DNA from: Lineus longissimus
Taxonomy: Eukaryota > Nemertea > Pilidiophora > Heteronemertea > Lineidae
Direction of reading: 5' to 3'
Assembly: GCF_910592395.1 (NCBI RefSeq)
Contig: NC_088308.1
Coordinates: 8,323,001-8,387,000, forward strand
Length of the DNA stretch: 64,000 nt
Shown here: positions 34,401 to 45,200 of the stretch, piece after piece
Layout: each line of letters opens with the position of its first letter
How positions within the stretch are numbered: position 1 is the first letter of the stretch
Program-made: the position numbers and the translations under genes
Notes under the pieces: model-generated
Told to the model about the DNA's origin: nothing
What the model saw: only the letters and a program-made list of their open reading frames with translations
Database searches by the model: none

Positions 34401-37400
34401 CTTGCTGCAACTGATTATATACATCTATGGAAGTTTTGATGAGCACAGACTATCAGTTGCATGAAGCAGACAGGATGTCAATTGTGACTTGGACTGTATA
34501 ACAAATTGAGGAATGTCCAAAAGACGTAGAAAACAGTCTGGTTTCGCTGCATTAATTGTCATAGTTTATTTCGGCATGGACTGCAGTTGAAGTATTTGTG
34601 TTTGTTTAACAGTGCATTCACGAAAATTAAGAAAGCAAAACCCTCATAAAAATGTCACCGATTACTGTTTTTCTCACTTCAACACTCAACCATATCTTTC
34701 AGGGTTGGATGACAAACACAATTCTTTTTGCTGGATACTACTTCAACAAAACCGTGTATAGCCAGGGTGATCCAGTTTTCTCCTACAACATGCCGCTGGC
34801 CTATATCCTGGCCACTGGTGCCTACTTCCTCTTCAGTTTGATTGTCATGGTGACATAGTAAGTAAAACTGTGAAATAGCTTTTGTGACGGTATCTCGCAT
34901 AGAAATGTGAGTCATTAAGTGTTCTATGGTGGTGAGAGGAGAGACTAAAAAAACCAATCCCGCAACCCTGGGAATTTGGCATGACAGTTACCCGATGGAG
35001 AAGATGATGGTGCTGATAGAAACTGATCACCCATTAGATAAAACCTATTGACGATTTAGTTCATGTCCGACCTGCAAAACTCTTTAACATTTCACATATC
35101 ATGAAGTAGGGCAAATCCATGCACATGCAGCTAGGTTGAAAAATATATGCTGAATAATCAAAGTCAAAATATTGCTTGAGGCATCATTTCTCTCTCCTCC
35201 CTTCGTACAATAAGACCATTGTTGTAATAAGTATTTATAGAGACATTGAGAATACTGGAGAATTCCTGTTATGTTCCACATTATCTTGAATAATATAGCT
35301 GTTTTGTTTGATTCAGAAAGTATTGTAGTTGTACATGTTGATGCGTCCATGTTGGGTTGATGGTCGTATTAGGCTCACATAATCAGGCCTAGGAAATCTA
35401 TTAAGCCTATGTTGACGCAAATTTGCATCCATCCTATTGTAAGACTATTTATAAAGTTTGACAAATGTTTGATTCACCATACCGGGTATCGATGATGGGG
35501 TATTTAGATAGATCTGCATGTTTTTCATTGTCGGGGTGTTCTTAAAAAAATCTCTTTGTCATTGATCAGAATAATTTAGTAGACAGAATAATGCCAGCCA
35601 TTAGGCTTCTCCACAGGGTTTTCTCAGGGTAGGGTGGTACTCTTGAAATTTAAGAGGTTTTGCCAGTGTGCCACACAAGGCAGGGTGGCCAGCAATTTAA
35701 TGTAGGGTGGCCTTAGAGAAACCCTTTAAAAATTTCCAGAGCAAAGAATGGTGGCTGCTTCTAGGTAGGATGGGTACTGGTAGCTGCCAAGGTAGGGTGG
35801 GATGCCCTGGCAAATTGCTCTGTTGAGAACCCTGACTGCCATGAACGACAGAACATTGTCAAAAAATTTTATCGCCCTCGTCATACCTCTGACAAAATGT
35901 TTAATTACGTGTGAGTTTGACAGACCACTGATTGGCAACTTTCACCACAATGCCTTTATTTAGATTACTGTAACAATTAACAAAATTTAACTGTATTGAT
36001 AAGGTCTCATCTCGTTTGGCCTTTCTGCTTTAGCCATGCATTCTTTCAAATACAATTCAGCAATCTGAGGATAAACAGTTCAGAATATGCCATCCACATT
36101 TTACCAATGAAAGTGATGAATAGATTAATAGAATACACAATAAAAATCGAGTTTTTCGCAATAAATATGATAAAGAAGAGGTTATTTGCCAAACATAACA
36201 AGAGTTAAATAGGTCATTTCAGGCATGTTCATGAACAGGTTTTATAGTTAACATATGTTTAAGTAGTAAAAAAAGTTATTTATGACACATGCCAACACTA
36301 TAATTTAGATCATGTTGAATTTGCAGGCAGATGTGCTCACTTGCTTCTTTGTGCTATACTTTAAAAATTGCAACACATTCAAAGCTAGGAATAAAATTTT
36401 GAGATTGTATAAAAAATTGTTCATGTTTGGGTAAAATTTAATTTTGTTGATCACCACTATTTGTGAAGCAGTTCAGCAAAGTCGTATATCGAATTGCAAT
36501 TCTTACTGGGTATTATAATAATGATGTTAACAAAATAATGATATGGAGAATATTATAAATCTTTGCTTCAATTGAACGCTACGGGAATGGAGGACCTGTG
36601 GCAAATAACTTCAGGCAAATACCTCCACTAGAATTCTTTTTACGAAGCGTTAAAAAGCAATAAAAAGTTTTGTTGAACAACCCGTGGGCACTCAAGGTGT
36701 TAAAAACAATCATCTCTTCGTTTAGCATTGGCGAGGGCTTCCGGCAGAACTTCCTCGAGGGCGAGGGAAAGATGTTTGCTTACTGCAACAACACGTTTGG
36801 AGGCTGGGATTATTGTATCAGTACAGAGAAGGCTGCCAAGATGAAGCAGAAGATCCTATATGCGGACTTGACAGTAGGTCTCAAAGATCTCGTACTTTAG
36901 TCAGATTCCGTGAGGATTATTGGCTTAGCGACATCATGAGAGTGGGTGGCATCTGTCAAGTTGCCCACCATTTTCATCATGTAACCGAATTTTAACTGCT
37001 TATGAGAGATTAGAAACGATTTCATTCAGGAGTTGGGTCGATTAAGAATTTTTCTCTCTTTCTATTTCAGCGAGATCTCGAAAACGAACGCATGAAGATG
37101 CGTCGTTCTAACCGCACGACCAAAGAGAAATTCTCGCTCTACATCAAAAGGATCTTCATCAATATTGTTGTGATCACCGTTCTATGTGGTGCAGGCTATC
37201 TCATCTTTCTCAGTAACAAGTACTCACTAGAGGTAAATTCGAAGAAATAAATAAATGATGTCATTGTCGGGTCTTTTAACATGCAGCTCTCACGGACTAG
37301 TTCTCTGGTTTTGTGGGTCATGCATGTTGCTACGACTCCTGTTCATACAGCAACATCACATCATGCATAACAGCACATGCATTGCTTGTGTACGCATGCC

Positions 37401-39203
37401 ATTCTTTACAAACTTCGCCTATAAAATGTTAAATATTATATTCAGTCTTAAACATTCAATTATATTATAGGGTAGAATGGGGTAATTGTAGCCCCGGTTT
37501 ACCCGTGCATTGTTTGATGCATGGGGATATCAATCGATATCATAGGCAGGGGCTACAATTAAACTCGGGGCTACAATTACCCCAAATTTCAGACTTGTTT
37601 CAGGGATATCATGACTCAGTACTGCGTGCAGAATTAGGTGATTAGTAACCATGGGGTTAAAGGCCTACTGTGTTCATGATCAATGTTTTTACCTGTGGCT
37701 CCGGTAAATAGGAATAAACGTTGTAATGCAGTTACATATATCATGCATACATGTAGAAATTAAAGCTGGACATATCAATGAATTCTTCAGTGTTTGCTCT
37801 GCATTTGGAGGTGTTTTTCTCCATGGAGTATTCTTCCTCCAATGAGCGTTTTTACCTGCCAATACAGTTAGGCAACAAATGGGTTTATTGGCCACAGGTA
37901 TACGACTCTGAATTGGCCAGAGGTAGATTTTACGCAAGCTTCTCGTGTTTGGTGGGGTCTTTTGCTTGCCCTGGTATAGACACCAGATACAAGGAACCTC
38001 GGTCTTTTCTTTCCAGTGGGGTCAGCTGACCACTCTGAATGACTTTGTGAAGCTGATTGTGGAGTACTTGCCTGCTCTTGTGATCTCCATCTTGAACTTC
38101 ATCATTCCCTTGATGTTCATCCATATTGTCAGACCCGAGGATTACACGCCCGAGTTTGAGATCAGAATAACACTTCTCAGGTATGTGGTATGCCTTGGGA
38201 AAATTGTATGCCGATTCTTTCGATTTAGATGTATGCAGGAATTTCGGAGGTTTTTTTTCTCATCATTCTTCCCTTTTCTGAATATTCTAATGAAGCATTG
38301 TTTTCTTCGACTTGTCTTCACATAATATTTGATACGAAATTGTTTCATCTTTTTCAGGACAGTATTTTTGCGACTTGCTTCCTTGACGGTACTCATCCTG
38401 TCTGTCTACACTCAAATTACTAACTGTGAAACATATGTTTGTGGAAACTGCCAGACAACTTCATATGTAAGTACATGTACTCAATCATCCGTCAATCTTT
38501 TAATCATAATTTTCTTAATTTTTCCGGTGATACGTGGTATATGGTCATCCACATGGCACTCGTTGATTTTCTTCGGACTGAAAGCTATCATGCAATCTCG
38601 AGCTTTTAGGCTGAAGAAAATCATGATTTGTTATCCTCATTGGAGAATCAGTTGTATCATGTCGTTATTCTTTCAGTGCTGGGAAACTTTCATCGGGCAA
38701 CAGTTCTACAAACTGGTCATGTTGGATTTCTTCATCCCAGTTGGAATTGCTATATTTGTGGAGTTCCCACGCAAGTGAGTAGCTGTTCCAGGGCTGCCTA
38801 CCCTTGACACATTAGCTGGACTGATCTTCTTCTTCCGAATTTGCACTGCACTTGGAGAGGATTTTCTCCAGGGAGTATTCGTCCCCAAAGGCAGGATGAG
38901 CATTTTAGTGTGCCACTACGGTTTAGGTGCCAATTATGTTCATTGGCCTAGTGACTCCGACTTTTACAGAGGTAGAGTCAACGCAAGCTGCTCATGTTTC
39001 TCAGTTGGTGCAGTCGCATAGACACCAGATTCAAGGAACCTTGATTTTACATCTCATTTGAAGGACTGTGACAAGCCAGGAATTTTAGTTCCTTACACGT
39101 TGTTCATCAAGAAATACAATCCTGGGTTCTGTTGTAAAATATGATTTTTAGCTCAGCTGAAAAGCTGAGCTATTCATATGAGTAAATGGTAGAATGAGTG
39201 TCC

Positions 39204-39234
<31 letters not shown>

Positions 39235-42200
39235 CGTTAAACAGGCACGTTTCAAAACTATGGCGGATAGGCGATAGATTTTCCCTCTGAGGCGTTGAGA
39301 CCCTTCAGGACTCCTGAATAGACCAAATGTGGGTCCGGCAGGATGAGCGGTTTGGCCACTAGGTGGCACCGAGCGAAATTTTCCAAAAACTTTTCCAGCA
39401 GCTGATTTCTCAGTTGGGGATCATGAATCAAATCTAATTTTATAGAGCAAAGCTTTCTCTTTCATTATCAATAGGCGTAGTTCATGAATTTCTCACCAGG
39501 TGGTGTTACTGGCGCAATTTAGTGAGCACCCCCCAAGAAGAGCATTTTAAATTTCGCGCGAGTTATCCCACGTCCAATCACACATGCAGCGAACGTCACG
39601 TCTCGAGTCTGCGCAGTTCAGACGTAAGGAGACCATGCTATGGAATAGATCGCGTTCTGTCAATTCAGAGGTAAGTTCTCATTAAATTCACAATTTCATA
39701 GGCGATAATATTTGGCTGCTTGTGTTATTGCATGTTGATGACATTAGGGAAGGCTTGGATTGTTTAATTGGATGTGATTAATTTGAAATAGTTCGTCGAC
39801 GATCGTTGAAAAACGATCTGCGAAATGCAGCTTGGTTGGTCTGAGAAACGATGTCAAAGTCCGGCTTTAAATCATGGATTTCTCAACAAATAACTCTTGT
39901 CACATAGCAGAACTAATGTGAATAAACAAGACAATAATAAACATCGTTCTGATATCATCGGGTAAGGTTGCCAATGTACATAAACAGTGTAATTGAGGAT
40001 CGACGCCAGCGATTTGAAATGTCAACAAACAATAAATGCGATATGATACACACTGACACTTGCACACTGTACATAGCACAATGCTTCAAACGGGGTAGTT
40101 GATAAAGTATGGAATTAGTGAAACCTTGGAAACACTGACAAACCTTGGAATATTCAATGTAAACCATGGATCCACTGTGCAAATAGCGCGGGAAATCGGG
40201 TGCGTTCCTTCCACGATTTATACCCTCCCAACTGACAGTCTCGTCCCAGCTGACTTTATTGATAGCAATTTGCCAGTTAGTTCAGAAGCCAACATTTTTA
40301 ATGTGGAGGATGACGTCATCAATTGGCAATGCGCTGTGGTCGTTAAAATATTTTATTTCTCTTCAATGGAAGCAAAAATTAGTTTTTATGATTGTTTTGT
40401 ATTCCATAGACGATAAAGTATTATGCTCGGTACTAGATGCACGAGATCATAGGACAAACACACACGTGAATAAAAAAAACCGCTTAGAACTGGTGACGTC
40501 ACAAAGATCTCTGCATCCCTCGATGCGTACTGGAAGATGTAAGAAATCGCTCACGGCGAAGGAAATTTTCATCCGCAAACTTCGGTAATAAACATACATG
40601 ACTAGGCTTCTTTTATTCATCGTTTGTTATAAAATATCAGTCAATCATAGACAATTAGGCCTAGACATAGTCGTCAACCTTATCCATTCATAATGCATGA
40701 CAGGCCCCCAATTTTCTCTGTATCACCCTGTATGAACAGACCGATCCGTAGTTCAAATAGGCCCCGCGTGGTGGTGGCGTATTTATAAGAGGAGCGCTAT
40801 TGGTCCATATTATGGGTGTGTGGTGGGCGTGTCTTCCCATATTTGGGAGATCAGTACTGTACACTGGAGGCGAGGTACAACTGGGTTGTTCTAAAATATA
40901 GACTATTGAATCGGATATGCGACAGATTTCTAAATTACCATAAAATTCCGATCTGATCATGTAAGAATAAGCTCCAAATGTTGATTCGTAACCACGTTAG
41001 GTTCGAATGGCATTATTTCATGTTTTTATGCATTTTTAGGACTGATTCCAAGGTTTATCACTGGTTCCAAGGTTTCACTGATTCCAAGCTTTATCAACTA
41101 CCTTCAAACGGGGCCGATTCATCACTCTTATCACAATGTATTCCCTATCATATCAATGAACTTCCTTGATCATTCGGCCCTAGCGCCTTATCAGTTGTTG
41201 TTGGCCTTGTATTTGATATAAAACTTGGCTAGCTTACCTATTCTATCAAAATTAAAATGTTATCTCCTCATCATGTTTTGCAGGACAGGGATGATCTGCA
41301 GCTGCATTTGAACATATTTGGTGACCACATCTCAAAGATGACCAAGAGAGAGGATCGAGCTATGACTTTGCACATCCCATCGACTTCGGTGTTCACCAGT
41401 GCAATCATCAGAAGAGCCAGGCAATTCTAGTATTCAAGTATTTCATTCTGTAATACTTACCTCAAAATTTACTAAATAAAGAAAACCGCATGTGGCAGTT
41501 GGTTAAAAAAATCAAGTCTATCTGTTTAAAGTTTTTACTTGCTATCATTATTATCAACATTTCAATGGTGGCATTCTGCTAAGGTTTGTTAAGAGTTTCA
41601 CTTGACTTAAGCAGGGTGTACACTAGTAAAATATTAGCAACATTTTACCAACATTTTACCAACATTTTACCAACATTTTACCAACATTTTTACAACAATT
41701 TTGCAGCAAGCCCTTCAAGGCCCTGTGTTCACTAGCAACAAAATTGCAACAAATTAGCAACATTTTTACAACATGTTGGTAAATTGTTGCAAACTTTTTA
41801 GTGGGAACAAAGGGAAATAGGTATTTTGGAGGGAAAATGGATGATTCCAAGGAGAGAGGATGTGTTTTGAGTGCTTCTGCAGCAATTTTAGCTGTCATTG
41901 TTGAGAGACGGAAGAGGCGGCGAAATAACCAAAGAGAATATGGACCAGGCCCTGGATCAAAATGAGGGTGGATGATGGGGCATACCACTGCCTGTTAAGG
42001 CCGCGTATCCATAGGGTATGCCCTTGTGTAGTGTGGCGTTATGGCGTAACAGCCTTGTGACCTGGCACTATGCCCTGAGTCTCCATTGGATATTCCTTTT
42101 TGGTCATGGTAGGCCTTCGTAGTCCTCATTTCGCAGCGGTCAATCGCGTTTATCCGCACGCTGTCATTATTTCAGAAGACAATTTCTTATGAATATTGAA

Positions 42201-45200
42201 AATGAAAATACAAGTAACTTGTATTTTCTCTTGCAACATCAAATTGACATGTACATGTATATAAAACCTGACTTAAGCAACAAATTACAGGTTCGTGCTT
42301 GTTATGATAATCATCTGTTTCGGGGTCCCAGAGTAGTTCCCGTTGATGAACCTCTTGAATTAATTTCGCCTCAGACATTGCTTCCGTGTTGTTCACTCGC
42401 AAAAGAATGGACATGTTCAATCCCAATATGGGCCTATATTCCCAATCCACAGTGCATATATGCCCGCAATGTGACACGGCATAACCTATGGGAACGATCA
42501 ATAACACCAACGAAGGTTCATTGTCCGTGTGGCGCGCCAGGCGGTAAAAAGGGAATGTTGTGCAGGGCAAGCCTATGGATACGCAGCCTAAAGGAGTTTC
42601 GGCTGACTGACAAGCCGTCACACAAAAACTTCTAGAAAAGGTTTCATCACCCTACGAAGCAAGACACTCACTTGAGAGTTGCTATACCTGCTTCTTGTTC
42701 AAGTCACATGAACTCCGGTAGATCACATGACGCAAATCCTATTTCTGATTGGCTGAAGAGTTTGCAACATTTTTACAACATGCAACAAAGAATTGCATTG
42801 CATTTAATTTGCAACAATTTTACAACATGTTGTAAGACGCGTTTTGCTCTGTACACACTACGCAACATTTTTGCAACATTTGTTGCAACTGGAAATGTAA
42901 AAATGTTGCTAATATTTTACTAGTGTACACAGGCCTTTAGGCGATAATAGAGTTGGGTAGAGCATTTTGTTAATGTTACCCTTTTAGTTAGGGAAACTGG
43001 TGCCTTCTGCATTAGGTGGACCCCACTTACTCATCTGTCAGACCGGCCTCACACGTCGGCATTAGAGTTTAAGGTCCAGTCTGCGAGATTTACCCATTTC
43101 TACCCAGCCAAAAGCGGGTGATTGGGCTAGTCTCTCCATGTGATTCAATTCGCATGGATTCTTGTGTCCCGGTGCTGAAAGGATCCCTCCACAAGGGCAG
43201 ACTACATCCGGTGGCACTGAAGTATGGAAGAAAGACAGAAGACGACCAATTTGCGAAAAGGATCATCATCATCATCATCATGGTAACAGCTAGGATGAAT
43301 CATGTTGCTGTGTGTAAAATTGATGGTCCAATATAGGTTAGGTTATCTGTTTGCGCACACATTGCAAGGGTGGAGCTTGCTTGAAGTAGATTGCGCCAGT
43401 CTACCGTAATTCACTGTTACACATCCAGAAGCTAATATCCTTAGGCTTTGAGTCCTTAGTTTAGTAGAGTTTGACGAGTAATGTAATATATACGAACAAC
43501 GCAGCAACAACTCAGCTGAGCGCCAGGCCCTTGGGCCTCTTGTTCATGAGTTAGACTTGTTAGCAAAATCTGCAAATATTTGGTGGTTCGTGACATGGTC
43601 TCTTTCTTCTCCTTTAGGCTTCTTTGGAAGAAGTTTAATGACAAGAAGATCTTCAAATTGATTGGCGAACAGGAATTCATCATTGCTAAACAGGTTCTCG
43701 ATATTGTCTACTCTCAAACACTTTGCTGGTGAGTATGTTGCCACACAGGTTGCCTCCATGCATCCAAAAACTGGACACATGAGGTATTCCAAAATTAACA
43801 CTTAATACGTCATTATTGGTAATACTTTGGATGCAAGTTCTCTTTCTTATGTGGGTGAAGATGTGTCCATTAGGAAAAAAATGCTACTTGTGGTGAAATT
43901 CCTAATGCTATTCTGCTATGTTTATTCAGCATGTTCAGTGTTGTGGTTTAACTGACATGAGGTTGTCTCATTTGATAAACGCGCTTGCATTTCCAGACAT
44001 ATAAAAGCCATTACTGAAACAATATTTTAGTTGGCTTTACGACTCTCATACTCGAAATTGGTGGCAACTTGATATTTCACCTGTTCTAAATCAAGTGCTA
44101 TTTCTTTCCAGGATTGGTGCCTTTTTCTGCCCCATCATTCCTGGCATGACCGTGGTCAAGTTCTTCATCCTCTTCTACATCAAGAAAGTGAGTACATGTA
44201 CATGTACATGACTTATTCTAAATTTCAGTATGTTGTGTAATTTGCAGTGTTCTAAGTGCAAGGACGTACGGGGCTTCAAATTCTGATGTGTTCTTTGGGG
44301 GGGAAAATCTAATGCCTTATTTATTATTTCAGTATGTTCTCTTGTTCTGCTGTGTTCCAAGTGCAAGGACGTACAGGGCTTCCAACTCCAATGCCTTCTT
44401 TACATCCATGTTGCTCCTTTCATTTATCTTGACGTGTCTACCAGTCGGATGGTCCATCGCAAAGTAAGTACTTTGAACAGAACTCACCATCTTCGTTACT
44501 CACCGTGGTATCAAATTACATTAAAATACTATAAAACACAAATTTTTCATTTGCGGGCATTCTATTTTCGCAGATTTTGCCAGTAACTTTCTTTTGCGAG
44601 AAAAAAATTATCAAAAAAAAAATCTTTTCCAAAGAAAAACAGAAAATAATTCAAAAGTCTGTCACAATAGAAATCTTAAAAATTTTAACGCAGCACCAAA
44701 ATTTGGCCATTTACTGTAGTCGTGAGTGGAGAAAAAAAGTGGGCTGGTGCATCCGTAAGAATTTCCAGACCTCAAAACTTTTTGCTGATTGATGGTAAAA
44801 AGTAGGGATTCCTGGTAAATATCTAGGTTGCAATGAAATGATTCTTCATCGAGCTCAGAAATTGTTTCTTTTGTTATATCGTTTTCTGGCTTACAACTGA
44901 ATTGATGGAAAGGAAAAAGGCAGCGGATAATGCTCAACCTGCTCCAACTGGTTTGACCTCAGTGATATGATATCTATGACGTCTTAGAGAGAACGATAGT
45001 CACAGATATCATATCACTGTGGTTTGACCGTATGAATGACATGGGGTCAAAATCTGGTTTTGTTCCACAAGTATTGTTGCAAACTGAATTGACAAATGAT
45101 TGATTCTTTTCAGAATTTCTCCCTCTCAGAGCTGTGGTGCCTTTCGTATCTACAGCAAAGCTGACTTCGTTATGTTTGACAGTATAACAAATGTGATCGG

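Larger units (their letters stand above)
41610..42936. mobile_element. PIF/Harbinger-type DNA transposon, decayed
   Basis: Ends AGCAGGGTGTACACTAG (left) and, on the minus strand, AGGCCTGTGTACACTAG (right), followed on both sides by TAAAATATTAGCAACATTTTTAC-like sequence. It is flanked by TTA on both sides (41607-41609 and 42937-42939), the expected 3-bp target duplication. Two coding scraps lie inside: a transposase-like N-terminus on the plus strand and a MADF-like fragment on the minus strand, the two-gene layout of Harbinger elements. The left TIR contains four tandem copies of CCAACATTTTA. Confidence 0.8.
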
